Of a stretch of DNA of 64,000 bases, positions 16,729 to 26,866 are shown piece after piece; the first letter of the stretch is position 1, and every line of letters starts with the position of its first letter. Position numbers and translations under genes: made by a program. The notes beneath the pieces were generated by a model. It saw only the letters and a list, made by a program, of their open reading frames with translations, was not told the origin of the DNA and did not search any database. Source of the DNA: Vulcanimicrobiota bacterium (GTDB lineage Bacteria > Vulcanimicrobiota > Xenobia > Xenobiales > JADMJV01); the NCBI GenBank assembly GCA_017307785.1, contig JAFKGI010000005.1, forward strand, positions 124,001-188,000, written 5' to 3'.

Positions 16729-17920
16729 TTACATTCTCCTTGGGCAAGAAATTCCAGACATCCACAACCTCGATGTGGGGCGGAATCTTCAGCTCTTTAT
16801 ATTCCTTATGGGGAGTCCCCAAAATTAAAACCTGGCAGTCGCGATATAGCTGCTCCAGGTCCACCAGGTGATCCTCGCCGGTCATCACCGGGTCGTGACA
16901 CAACACCCGACGACACTCAAACTGCAGGACTTTCCGAAGCTTGTAGGAGAGGGATTCGCGCCCGTCATCCACGTTGGCCTTGAAAGCCATCCCCAGGATA
17001 CCCACCGTTTCCTCGGCCAGGTTGCGCCGGCGGCGCAGCTGGTCGACCACGAAATTCGGCAGCCCTTCATTAATCAGCATGGCTGAGTGACCCAGCATAA
17101 AGTTGTTGTTGTTGAACGAGGCCAGCTGCATGGTGTCTTTGAAAAGACAGGGCCCGGCCGCGAATCCAGCCTTGGGAAAGCCCTCGGTGCGCGGATAACG
17201 GTAGCGCATGGCGTCATAAATCCGGTAGAAGTCGGCATTGAAATCCTGGGCCATCATGTAAAATTGATTGGCCGCGGCGAACTGAATGTAGCGCCAGGAG
17301 TTGGTAAACAACTTGGCCAGCTCGGCTTCAAAAGGCTTGAGGGGAATGATGTCCTGAGTGAGAACCGAGAACAACTGGCTGGCTCGTTGGTAGGCTTCCT
17401 CAGAACAGCCACTGACAATCTGGGGAAGACTCCGCAGTTCCTCCATCCCCTTGCCCTCGGCAATTCGCTCGGGGCAGAAGCTGACGTGCACCTTCTTGTC
17501 CGCCCGGTTGAGCAGACGGGCCAGGCGATCGGTGGAGCCGGGAAACAGGGTGCTGCGCAGTACGATCAGATGACCGTCGACTAACTGCTCGGAGAGTCGG
17601 TCAAAAAACTCGGTCAGCCGCCCGAACTGCGGGTTCAGATGCTCGTCGACCGGAGTACCGATCACCACCACCACCGCGGCCGACCGCCGAATCAAATCCG
17701 GGTCGTCGGCCACCGTAAGATTCTTGCCCAGCACCTCGTTCAGGACCGGCTGAGCTCCGTCTTCCTGGAAGGGCATAACCCTGCCGTTCACCTGGGCGAC
17801 CGCCGCCTGGTTGATGTCGTGAACACTCACCTGGAGACCGGCCGCAGCAAAACACAGAGCCAGGGGCAGGCCGACACGACCGCAGCCGCCGACCACGCAC
17901 AAGTCGTAATCGAAGGCCAT
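16712..17920 (-). CDS. UDP-sugar 6-dehydrogenase (UDP-glucose/ManNAc type)
   Basis: This 402-residue enzyme has the three-domain layout: N-terminal NAD domain (VVGGCGRVGLPLAL), central domain with FCPERIAEG, and the catalytic loop FAAGPCLFKDT with the nucleophilic Cys that forms the thiohemiacetal in the two-step oxidation of C-6 to a carboxylate. The C-terminal UDP-binding domain contains ILGMAFKANVDDGRESLS. It makes a nucleotide-activated uronic acid, using two NAD+. The spacing is closest to UDP-ManNAc and related dehydrogenases. ATG 17920 overlaps the stop of the radical-SAM gene. Confidence 0.88.
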   Translation of the reverse strand: MAFDYDLCVVGGCGRVGLPLALCFAAAGLQVSVHDINQAAVAQVNGRVMPFQEDGAQPVLNEVLGKNLTVADDPDLIRRSAAVVVVIGTPVDEHLNPQFGRLTEFFDRLSEQLVDGHLIVLRSTLFPGSTDRLARLLNRADKKVHVSFCPERIAEGKGMEELRSLPQIVSGCSEEAYQRASQLFSVLTQDIIPLKPFEAELAKLFTNSWRYIQFAAANQFYMMAQDFNADFYRIYDAMRYRYPRTEGFPKAGFAAGPCLFKDTMQLASFNNNNFMLGHSAMLINEGLPNFVVDQLRRRRNLAEETVGILGMAFKANVDDGRESLSYKLRKVLQFECRRVLCHDPVMTGEDHLVDLEQLYRDCQVLILGTPHKEYKELKIPPHIEVVDVWNFLPKENVSESIR

Positions 17921-19263
17921 CAGGCGTCTTTCAGCTCTTTCACCATGCTCTGGAATTTCTTGTTGCCGTCAGTCGCCCGCTTGTACTCCTGACCCACGAC
18001 GGCGCCGTTGTATTTCTCCAGTGCGCCCCGTTCGCGCAGGGTGTGGAGGGGAGTTCCCTCAATCTCGGCGGTTCCCGACTCTTGAATCGAGTCGAAAGGC
18101 AGGGACTTGATGTAGCGGCGCGTTTGCTTCATCTCTTCCTTGGTCTCGCCGGGAAGGCCGTAGGTGAAAGTCCCATGAACCGTCATTCCCAGAGTCTTCA
18201 GGTGACGAACCGTATCGGCAGCTTCTTCCAAATCCAGATGCTTGTTGACGATGGTATCGACCACTCGCTGGCTGCCACTCTCGAAGCCGAGCTTAACCCC
18301 AAAGCAACCGGCGTCTTTCATAATCTTCCAACTCTCGCGCTTGATTGTATCCGCGCGGCACATGGCCGACCAGGGCAACTGGATGCGCTCCATCACCTGG
18401 CACATCTTGACCACATGACTGTTGCCCAGGTTGAACGTGTCATCATCGAAATAGATGGTCTTGAAGCCGTATTTGGCCACGATTTCCTTTAAGAAGGCCT
18501 CCATGTATTCGGGTGTATAGTGGCGCACCGTGCGCACACTGTTGCCGTCCGGGTCATTGCCGGTCATGGTGGCCGGCCAGACGCAGAAGATGCATTTGAA
18601 AGGGCATCCGCGACTGCTCCAAACCTGTGCCTGGGGCTTCTTCTGACCTCTCGGATTGGGGTCCCAGTAATTCTTGTTGCCGGCGAAATCCATGGTCGGG
18701 AAAGGAGCGTTGTTCATCTCCTCCTTGCTCAGCAAGTCATGACGCAGCAGGCCCACATCCCCGTTGACGACCTTGACGGCCCCCTTCTCATACTCGCCCT
18801 GCAAACAGGCCACCACCGGCATGGTCTCCAGAATGTTCTTGGACTGGGTAGACGTGATCGGACCGCAGAGCACGATTTTCGAGTGCGGCGAAAGCTCGTG
18901 AATTCGAGCGATCACCTTCTGATCATGGTCCCAACTGGGCGTAGCCGATTCAATAAAAATGAAGTCATACTTCTCGGCGGCGATGGCGGCGTAGTAGCTC
19001 TCATAGGACTCCTTGAGAGCGGCACTGTCGCGCAAGTGGACGGTGGCACCGGTCTCGCGTGCCACGTACGAACTGGCGTAGCCCATAAAGAAGGGATACG
19101 GAAGGTAGTCTCCGTGCACGAACTTGTCAGGAGAAGACTTGCCCAGATAGGTAAAGGGCCAACGCGAACCGGCTCGCACACCTTGCCGCCAGAGCCGGCG
19201 GAGTCGGTGCCATTCCTGAGCTTCCCACCAGGGGGGATTGGAAAAGAGAATTTTTAAAGCCAT
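17920..19263 (-). CDS. B12-binding-domain radical SAM enzyme in glycan locus
   Basis: From ATG 19263 the product has 447 residues. An N-terminal cobalamin-binding-like Rossmann domain (about 1-180, with VLCGPITS) is followed by a radical-SAM core with C220-x3-C224-x2-C227 (SRGCPFKCIFC), FDDDTFN and GFESGS. The N-terminus also has a Trp-rich opening (NPPWWEAQEW). Such enzymes methylate unactivated carbon or rearrange substrates with a 5'-deoxyadenosyl radical. Among sugar genes, methylation or epimerisation of a glycan or lipid carrier is plausible. It sits between a GT2 gene and the UDP-sugar dehydrogenase in one operon. Confidence 0.85.
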   Translation of the reverse strand: MALKILFSNPPWWEAQEWHRLRRLWRQGVRAGSRWPFTYLGKSSPDKFVHGDYLPYPFFMGYASSYVARETGATVHLRDSAALKESYESYYAAIAAEKYDFIFIESATPSWDHDQKVIARIHELSPHSKIVLCGPITSTQSKNILETMPVVACLQGEYEKGAVKVVNGDVGLLRHDLLSKEEMNNAPFPTMDFAGNKNYWDPNPRGQKKPQAQVWSSRGCPFKCIFCVWPATMTGNDPDGNSVRTVRHYTPEYMEAFLKEIVAKYGFKTIYFDDDTFNLGNSHVVKMCQVMERIQLPWSAMCRADTIKRESWKIMKDAGCFGVKLGFESGSQRVVDTIVNKHLDLEEAADTVRHLKTLGMTVHGTFTYGLPGETKEEMKQTRRYIKSLPFDSIQESGTAEIEGTPLHTLRERGALEKYNGAVVGQEYKRATDGNKKFQSMVKELKDA

Positions 19264-19273
19264 AGTCTTTACT

Positions 19274-20185
19274 TTACCCTTTCTGAGCGTCGGCGGGACA
19301 CTTTCTCGCACGCAAATGGTCTCGCTGGCCGCGCCAGGCAGCGCGAGCTTCGATAAAATAGAGGTAGCTGCGCCTCCACCAACCAGGCGGCAACTTACCA
19401 ATATGCGGTAGATCTCGCACAAACTGGCGCAGACTGGCCCACACGACCCAGATCACCCAGAACCACCAGGCACGCTGAGGCAAACCATTGACCAACCCGG
19501 CCTGACGTCCAAAGTAGGACCACCGATCGGCCATTTTGTAGAGGGAATCCCAGTCGTCGCGACGCGCGTGATAAACGAGCATGCGCGGCTCATACTCCAG
19601 GCGGTGGCCCAGACGGTTCAAGCGCAAGCCGAGATCGACATCTTCGCCACTTCCCAGAAAACGCTCGTCAAATCCGCCCGAGGCCAGCACCGCGTTGCGC
19701 AAGTAACTGCTGGAAAGACCGAATAGAAAATGCACCTTCTTCTTGGGCCGGACACCCCAGCTCTGCTGGAAATAGCGGCCGCGGAACTTGTCCGCGTCGG
19801 AGACGGTCACCTCGATGCCCTGACCCCCGAGTCCGCTCAGGCCGGCATCCTGCTCAAACCGGGTGCGGCAAACTTGAACCCACTCCGGACAGGCACGGGC
19901 ATCGACATCCAGGAAAGCGACGATGTCCCCGCTGGCAGCTTCCATCCCCCGGTTTCGAGCCGCCGCCAGTCCGCCAGGCTCCCCTTGATCAAACCAGCGC
20001 AACCGCTCTCCCATACGCTCTTGAAAGTGAGTCAAGACGTCGGCGCTGCCGTCGGTGGAAGCCCCGTCGACGACCAGAATCTCATGGGGGGCCTCGACCT
20101 GCTCTTCCAGAGAACAGAGGCAGTCATTCAGATAATGAGCGGCGTTGCGGGTGCAGATAATCACGCTGACGCGAAGAGAGTTCAC
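19274..20185 (-). CDS. GT2-family glycosyltransferase
   Basis: The 303-residue product from GTG 20185 begins SLRVSVIICTRNA, continues with LVVDGASTDGS and FLDVDARA (DxD), and has GGFDERFLGSGEDVDLG, the acceptor-site ED motif of GT2 enzymes. After residue 230 there is an aromatic-rich region (AWWFWVIWVVWASL) that may be membrane-inserted. The frame is open further upstream to 20263, but that stretch overlaps the divergent gene and reads as non-family sequence, so the shorter start was chosen. It lies ten bases upstream of the radical-SAM gene, in the same operon. Confidence 0.82.
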   Translation of the reverse strand: MNSLRVSVIICTRNAAHYLNDCLCSLEEQVEAPHEILVVDGASTDGSADVLTHFQERMGERLRWFDQGEPGGLAAARNRGMEAASGDIVAFLDVDARACPEWVQVCRTRFEQDAGLSGLGGQGIEVTVSDADKFRGRYFQQSWGVRPKKKVHFLFGLSSSYLRNAVLASGGFDERFLGSGEDVDLGLRLNRLGHRLEYEPRMLVYHARRDDWDSLYKMADRWSYFGRQAGLVNGLPQRAWWFWVIWVVWASLRQFVRDLPHIGKLPPGWWRRSYLYFIEARAAWRGQRDHLRARKCPADAQKG

Positions 20186-20237
20186 GTCGGCGGCTTTGAC
20201 CCGAGGGCAAGCGAGTCCTCGTAGAGAACCGGACGGC

Positions 20238-21095
20238 ATGGACTTTAGCGTCATCATTGCCACCTACAACCGGCGCGAACTGCTGCTGCGGACCCTCCAG
20301 GCCCTGAAAGAGCAGACTCTAGACTCGGACCGTTTCGAAATCATTGTAGTGGACGACGGCTCCACGGACGGGACGGCACAAGCGCTCCAGAACAGCGGAG
20401 CCATGGTGGTCTCGCAGGCAAATCGCGGTCCGGCGGCGGCACGCAACCTGGGACTGCAGCATGCGCGGGGAAGCTGGATCGTGATGACCGACGATGATAC
20501 CATCCCCTCCCCCCATTGGCTCGAAGGCGTAGAGCAAGCAATCAAAAGTCATCCTGATTGGATCGGAGTGGAGGGGCGCACCGTCTGTCCCGACCCCGAT
20601 CCCCTCGGTCATTGGGTTGAGAATTTGCGGGGCAGACAATACATTACCGCCAACATGGCGTACCGTCGCGATGTTCTCCTGGAACTAGGAGGCCTGGACG
20701 AGGCCTTTCCTCATCCGAAGTGTGAAGACACCGAACTGGCCTGGCGCTGCTTGCGCAGAGGCCCCATTGGATACTGGCCGGGAATGGAGGTTCTTCATCC
20801 CAACCGGCCTCAGTCTCTGCTGCATTTGTTACGCAGCGCCCGCTACGAGCTGTCGGAATTTCGTCTCTACGGAAAGCTAGGCAAAGACTACGGGCAGTTC
20901 CGTCGCTTCGGCCACCCCTGGCTCATGCTGGCGCTGATCTACGGGCTGGTTCCTCTGCTTCGAGGCTGGCGCTTCCGTCACCAGTTAACGGGTCGACGTG
21001 CCATCCTCTATGCACTGGTGCATGCCCTGAGACCGTTTTTCTTCGTCTACTACTGGCTGCAGTGGACGGCGAAGCGGGTTCCCTTGATGCGGTAG
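20238..21095 (+). CDS. GT2-family glycosyltransferase
   Basis: From ATG 20238 there are 285 residues: FSVIIATYNRRE, IIVVDDGSTDGT, MTDDDTIP (DxD) and FPHPKCEDTELAWR (acceptor/ED motif). The C-terminus has hydrophobic segments with basic residues between them (LMLALIYGLVPLL, FFFVYYW), which suggests peripheral membrane binding. The gene is divergent from the other GT2 with a 52-base gap and overlaps the convergent methyltransferase gene by 46 bases. It resembles chain-elongating rhamnosyl- and mannosyl-transferases, but the donor is unknown. Confidence 0.83.
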   Translation: MDFSVIIATYNRRELLLRTLQALKEQTLDSDRFEIIVVDDGSTDGTAQALQNSGAMVVSQANRGPAAARNLGLQHARGSWIVMTDDDTIPSPHWLEGVEQAIKSHPDWIGVEGRTVCPDPDPLGHWVENLRGRQYITANMAYRRDVLLELGGLDEAFPHPKCEDTELAWRCLRRGPIGYWPGMEVLHPNRPQSLLHLLRSARYELSEFRLYGKLGKDYGQFRRFGHPWLMLALIYGLVPLLRGWRFRHQLTGRRAILYALVHALRPFFFVYYWLQWTAKRVPLMR

Positions 21096-21748
21096 AGCCG
21101 GGGAAGAGACAATTCCTCGAGCGCTTGCTTAACCCCCGAGCAGTCCGGGTGGGCGGGATCAAAGATGTAGTCATCCCAAAGAATCACTCCCCCGGGCTTG
21201 AGGAGGCGCAGCGCAATTTCGGTATCGCTCTTCACGAACGGATAGGTGTGGTTTCCGTCAATGTAAACGAAGTCACATTGCCCCGCATAGGCCGAGAAAT
21301 CAAAGTGGCGCGAGTCGCCGATCAGCACTTCGATTTTGCCGGCTTCCGAGCGACCGGCAAAGGCCAGCCCGGGTTCGTAGGCCTGAATATCCAGAGTCGA
21401 CACGCGAGATTCGGGCGGAGTGCTCAAAGCGATCGCCTGAGTGGACTCTCCGCTGAAAGTGCCGATCTCGAAAGCCTTCTGAAAAGATTTGTGCTGACAA
21501 ATCGCCATCAGCGTCAGCAGTTCGGCCAGGGGAAGCACCATCGTGGGGGGCCGAAAGAAGCTCCCTGGCGTCAGACCCACCACCTGCCGCTCGATTCCCG
21601 GGAAAATCTCGACCAGCTCTCGCTCGGGGAGCCGGTAGGCGGAATAGATCCGCTTGGCGTCAATCTTATGACGCCAGAACTCGTAACGCTTGACCAGTCC
21701 GTGGGGAGCGAACCAGTAGACCAGCCTCTTGAAAAACGGAGAACTCAC
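21050..21748 (-). CDS. Class I methyltransferase (Methyltransf_24-like)
   Basis: GTG 21748, with GAGGA about 13 bases upstream, gives 232 residues. AFEIGTFSGEST is SAM motif I; STLDIQ ends strand 2; IGDSRHFDF and CDFVYIDGNHTYPFVKSD are the post-I and DxN motifs of the family that includes O-methyltransferases of glycan clusters; WDDY is post-II. A methylated sugar hydroxyl is the likely product. Its 3' end runs 46 bases into the convergent GT2 gene, the longest convergent overlap in the window. Confidence 0.78.
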   Translation of the reverse strand: MSSPFFKRLVYWFAPHGLVKRYEFWRHKIDAKRIYSAYRLPERELVEIFPGIERQVVGLTPGSFFRPPTMVLPLAELLTLMAICQHKSFQKAFEIGTFSGESTQAIALSTPPESRVSTLDIQAYEPGLAFAGRSEAGKIEVLIGDSRHFDFSAYAGQCDFVYIDGNHTYPFVKSDTEIALRLLKPGGVILWDDYIFDPAHPDCSGVKQALEELSLPRLYRIKGTRFAVHCSQ

Positions 21749-21824
21749 CGACGCGGCTACGTCCTCCGTCCGGCAACATCCTCCCCTGCAGGGGGCCGCC
21801 TTGGAACCTGCGAAGCGGCCGCCC

Positions 21825-23507
<1,683 letters not shown>

Positions 23508-23526
23508 GCACCTCTATCCTCGGAGC

Positions 23527-23566
23527 CAAGGGTCAGTTCCCGCCAGGGGGCTGACCCTTGTTCTTT
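23527..23566 (+). terminator. Rho-independent terminator after ettA
   Basis: Arms CAAGGGTCAG (23527-23536) and CTGACCCTTG (23551-23560) pair over ten bases around a 14-base loop and are followed by TTCTTT. The hairpin lies 19 bases after the ettA stop and before the next gene, so ettA is probably its own transcription unit. Confidence 0.8.
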
Positions 23567-23591
23567 GGAGCTATAGCAAGGGACTCGCATC

Positions 23592-24440
23592 TTGCCCAAA
23601 GAACGCCGCAGAATGATTCGCACCGCACTGAAGTTGGCCAATGTTGTGGCCCGTGGCTACCTCGGCTCCCCCATCCGACCGAGCCCGCTGCTGGCCCGCT
23701 ATGTAGCCGCCCTGGGCTGCTTGCGCAGAGGCGACTGCGCGCTGGACATCGGCGCGAACATCGGATTCTTTGCCGGCTTGCTGGCGGAGGCCGTGGGCCC
23801 GCAAGGTCGCGTGCTGGCTTTCGAGCCCAATCCCATCCCTCTCAAAGTGTTGCGCGCCTCGGTGAGGCGCTCTCGGCTGTCACAAGTGAAGGTCTTCGCT
23901 CAGGCGGTCTCGGACCATGCGCAGGAGCTAAAGCTGCAGACCGGCTGGTTCGACTTTGGGGAAAACGCCACCGTCTCCAGCCACCTGAAGACGGCCGAAC
24001 GTTTGGGCTTCTTCCGCCGGAACCTCTCGATTCAAGCGGTTCGCCTGGATGACTTCCTGAAGGACGATGGCCTGATGGTGGACGGTGAAAAGCTACCCGC
24101 GCCCAAGTTTCTCAAAATCGACACCGAGGGCCACGAACTGAGCGTGCTGACGGGAGCCGAAAAGCTGCTGGAAAAGCATGCTCCGACCATGGTTATCGAA
24201 TACGGCTACGACCCACGTCAGCCCGGGCACCGCTACTCCTATCCGGCCTGGCTGCGCGCGAGGGGCTACCAACTGCTCGACTTTCACGGGTTTGTCGACT
24301 TCACCCCGGAGTTCGAGGCCGCCATTCAGCACAGCTATCTGACCGATCTGCTGGCGATCCCCCCGGGATTGCAAAATTCCTCTTACCTCACCACCATACG
24401 CGGTCTGGGCGAATTCGGTCTGGACCGCGTGGAGAGCTGA
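23592..24440 (+). CDS. FkbM-family methyltransferase
   Basis: This 282-residue SAM-dependent methyltransferase of the FkbM type has LDIGANIGFFAGLLAE (motif I), VLAFEPNP, VSDHAQEL and FLKIDTEGHELSVLTGAE, the last being the best signature of the family. TTG 23592 has AAGGGA upstream; ATG 23613 is an alternative seven codons later. FkbM proteins methylate sugar or other hydroxyls and are frequent in glycan loci. It converges on mntH with only two bases between the stops. Confidence 0.85.
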   Translation: MPKERRRMIRTALKLANVVARGYLGSPIRPSPLLARYVAALGCLRRGDCALDIGANIGFFAGLLAEAVGPQGRVLAFEPNPIPLKVLRASVRRSRLSQVKVFAQAVSDHAQELKLQTGWFDFGENATVSSHLKTAERLGFFRRNLSIQAVRLDDFLKDDGLMVDGEKLPAPKFLKIDTEGHELSVLTGAEKLLEKHAPTMVIEYGYDPRQPGHRYSYPAWLRARGYQLLDFHGFVDFTPEFEAAIQHSYLTDLLAIPPGLQNSSYLTTIRGLGEFGLDRVES

Positions 24441-24442
24441 AC

Positions 24443-25828
24443 TCAGCTGTCGCTTCGCGAGTTTTTCCAGAGGTAGACCCAGAAAGCGACGGCCAGGGCG
24501 GCCAGTAGCAGGCCCCAGTTGCCCAACTGGGTGTAGAGCAGGTAGAAGTTGAGCACCGAGATGACGGTGCCGATCAAGTAGGCCAGGCTGCGGGTGGCAA
24601 CCGAATTGGCGTAGGGGCCCATGCGCTTGGGGTCCGAGGTGAACTGGACCAGGGGGAAGATGGCGAAGGGCAGCTGCATCGATAGCACCACCTGAGAAAC
24701 CACCAGCATCTTCACGGTGTGGGCGCCCCCGGTGGCGGTGATGGCCCAGAGCGCGGGGCCGATGGCCAGCAAGCGCGTCACCAGGCGGCGCACCCAGGGA
24801 CGAATCTTGATGTGCAGGAAGCCTTCCATCACGATCTGACCGGCCAGCGTGCCGGTGATGGTCGAGGACTGACCCGAGCACAGCAGCGCCACCGCGAACA
24901 AGGTGGCGGCCGTGCCGCCCAGCATCGGGGTCAGCAGTTCATAAGCGTTCTGCAGTTCGTCCACCACCACGCCCTTGGGATGAAAGACGGCGGCCGCCAG
25001 AATCAGAATGCCGGCGTTGACAAAGAAGGCGCCGCCCAGCGCGATGACCGTGTCCCACTTGTTGGCCCGCAAACTGGTGGGCACATCGTGGGTGTCGCGG
25101 GTCTGCACCAGGGCGGAATGCAGATAGAGGTTGTGGGGCATCACGGTGGCGCCCAGGATGCCCAGCGAAATGGTCAGAGCTTCCAGGTCGGGTAATTTGG
25201 GCTGCAGCAGCCCGGTGGTTACGGCCACCCAGTCCGGCTGCGCCTGAAAGATCTGAATGGCAAAACAAGCGCCGATGGTCAGCACCAGCGTGATGACCAG
25301 CGCTTCCAGCTTGCGAAAACCCCATTGCATCAAGCCCAGCAGCAGCAACACGTCCGCGCCCGTGAGCAGCACGCCCATGACCAGCGGAATGCCGAAGAGC
25401 AGGTTCAGGCCAATGGCCGAACCGATCACTTCGGCCAGATCGCAGGCCACGATAGCCACTTCGCAAAGCAGCCAGAGTAGGATGGCGGCAGGCCTCGGGT
25501 AATAATCGCGGCAGGCCTGGGCCAGGTCCATGCGCGCCACGACCCCCATGCGCGCGCACAAATTCTGCAAAAAGATGGCCATCAAATTGGACAGCAGCAC
25601 CACCCACAGCAACTGGTAGCCATACTTGGAACCGCCGGCCAGATCGGTGGCCCAATTGCCCGGATCCATGTAGCCCACGCTGACCAGGTAAGCCGGACCG
25701 GAGATGCTCAGGAATTTGCGGAACCAGGAGCCGCCTTTGGGCACACGGACAGAGCCGTGCACCTCGGGCAGGCTGCGCGAATTTTCGGGACTCAGGGTTG
25801 CGAGGGGTAACATGGTGCCTTCAGTCAT
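24443..25828 (-). CDS. mntH: Nramp-family Mn2+/divalent metal transporter
   Basis: The protein has about 11 transmembrane helices with the Nramp metal-site motifs: DPGN at 55-58 in helix 1 and MPHN in helix 6 (LGILGATVMPHNLYLHS). GQSSTITGTLAGQ is the conserved transport signature. It imports Mn2+ (or Fe2+) with protons across the inner membrane. ATG 25828 has no ribosome-binding site and lies three bases from the operator, while ATG 25813 has AAGG nine bases upstream and is a likely true start; five residues are in question. Two operator palindromes overlap its promoter, which suggests metal-dependent repression by a DtxR/MntR-type regulator encoded elsewhere. Confidence 0.93.
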   Translation of the reverse strand: MTEGTMLPLATLSPENSRSLPEVHGSVRVPKGGSWFRKFLSISGPAYLVSVGYMDPGNWATDLAGGSKYGYQLLWVVLLSNLMAIFLQNLCARMGVVARMDLAQACRDYYPRPAAILLWLLCEVAIVACDLAEVIGSAIGLNLLFGIPLVMGVLLTGADVLLLLGLMQWGFRKLEALVITLVLTIGACFAIQIFQAQPDWVAVTTGLLQPKLPDLEALTISLGILGATVMPHNLYLHSALVQTRDTHDVPTSLRANKWDTVIALGGAFFVNAGILILAAAVFHPKGVVVDELQNAYELLTPMLGGTAATLFAVALLCSGQSSTITGTLAGQIVMEGFLHIKIRPWVRRLVTRLLAIGPALWAITATGGAHTVKMLVVSQVVLSMQLPFAIFPLVQFTSDPKRMGPYANSVATRSLAYLIGTVISVLNFYLLYTQLGNWGLLLAALAVAFWVYLWKNSRSDS

Positions 25829-25830
25829 GA

Positions 25831-25866
25831 TTTAGATGCGTCTAATTTTTTTTAGCACAGTCTAAA
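25831..25866. promoter_or_regulatory. Two tandem TTTAG-N6-CTAAA operators before mntH
   Basis: Site 1 is at 25831-25846 (TTTAG, six bases, CTAAT; one mismatch) and site 2 at 25851-25866 (TTTAG, six bases, CTAAA; perfect). The centres are exactly 20 bases apart, about two helical turns, so two dimers could bind the same face. The TTAG/CTAA core resembles DtxR/MntR boxes. The position over the mntH promoter supports manganese- or iron-dependent repression. Confidence 0.75.
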
Positions 25867-25878
25867 CCGAACTGGCAA
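25849..25878 (-). promoter_or_regulatory. Predicted mntH promoter
   Basis: On the minus strand TTGCCA (25878-25873) lies 18 bases before TAAAAA (25854-25849). Both are fair matches to -35 and -10 elements, and operator site 2 lies inside the spacer. The prediction is by eye only. Confidence 0.4.
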
Positions 25879-25909
25879 GTGACAGTCTTGTTAAGGTCCC
25901 GTTACCCGC

Positions 25910-26866
25910 TCAGCGGGAGGCGAAGAAATCCACGACCCGATCGAGAGAATCCTCGACGCCGCCGACCTCGTACCCATTGAAACCGTGGGGTGCTCCCGGA
26001 TAGACGGCCAGCTCCACGTAGTTGCGCTCGGCCCAGCGACGCGAGAGCTGCAAGCTGTCATCCAGCAAGATATCGCCGCCACCCACCAGCAAAAGCGTGT
26101 CCGCCAGTTCCCCAATGGGTGCGTAGAGCGGAGAAATCGCGGCCACCTGGCGCTGCTCGCGGCGCAGACCGGGCGTAAACCAACCGATCATGCGGGAGAG
26201 AGCGCTGCTGGTCAGGTCGGGATGCTCCTCGTCCCGAGACTTGCGGGCGAAGGGCGTCAGACCCAAATCGAAGACCCCGTAGTAAAGGGCCCCGGCCCGG
26301 ATGCGCCGACCCAACTGCAGCAAGGTCATGGCCGCCAGATGGCCACCCGCCGAGCAGCCGGTGACATAGAGACGGTCGGTCCCGAACTGCTCCGGCGAAT
26401 GTTGGAGCAGCCAGCGGGCTGCCTGCATACAGTCCTCGATGGCTGCCGGGTAAGGAAACTCGGGAGCCAAGCGATAGTCGACGCTGGCCACCGTCATGCC
26501 GGTGCGGTCGGCCAGCGACTGGCACAGCTTGTGGTCGCTCTGGGCGTTGCCGCACATCCAGCCGCCGCCGTGCATGTGCATGATAACGCCGCGCGAGCCG
26601 CTCCCGAAAATCTTGAGCGGCACTCCATTGGCTAACCGCCACTCCGGGCCACTGCGATCCAGATTGGGTCCGCCCAGCCAGGCGCGCGCCTGGGTGATAA
26701 ACTGATTGTCGTCCAGCGGGTCGGGCGTCTTCATGGCCGCCAGGGCCTTACGCGTTTCCTCAAAGGCGCGCTCGGGGCAGTCCACTTCCAGCAGCTTGAG
26801 CTGCTGAGCCCAGGCCGGAAAGGCACCGGTCGCCAGCAGGGCGGTCAGGAAGGCGCGACGATTCAC
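25910..26866 (-). CDS. Exported alpha/beta-hydrolase esterase (HSL/BD-FAE-like)
   Basis: A twin-Arg/Sec-like leader with RRAFL and a hydrophobic stretch ending AWA at residue 20 indicates export. The mature part has the oxyanion HGGG (99-102), nucleophile GCSAGG (Ser172), YRLAPE, and a C-terminal GAPHGF with the catalytic His. This fits hormone-sensitive-lipase type carboxylesterases acting on small acyl esters. GTG 26866 overlaps the stop of the biotin carboxylase gene. As the last gene of the acyl-CoA operon it may release the acyl chain that the intracellular enzymes degrade. Confidence 0.85.
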   Translation of the reverse strand: MNRRAFLTALLATGAFPAWAQQLKLLEVDCPERAFEETRKALAAMKTPDPLDDNQFITQARAWLGGPNLDRSGPEWRLANGVPLKIFGSGSRGVIMHMHGGGWMCGNAQSDHKLCQSLADRTGMTVASVDYRLAPEFPYPAAIEDCMQAARWLLQHSPEQFGTDRLYVTGCSAGGHLAAMTLLQLGRRIRAGALYYGVFDLGLTPFARKSRDEEHPDLTSSALSRMIGWFTPGLRREQRQVAAISPLYAPIGELADTLLLVGGGDILLDDSLQLSRRWAERNYVELAVYPGAPHGFNGYEVGGVEDSLDRVVDFFASR

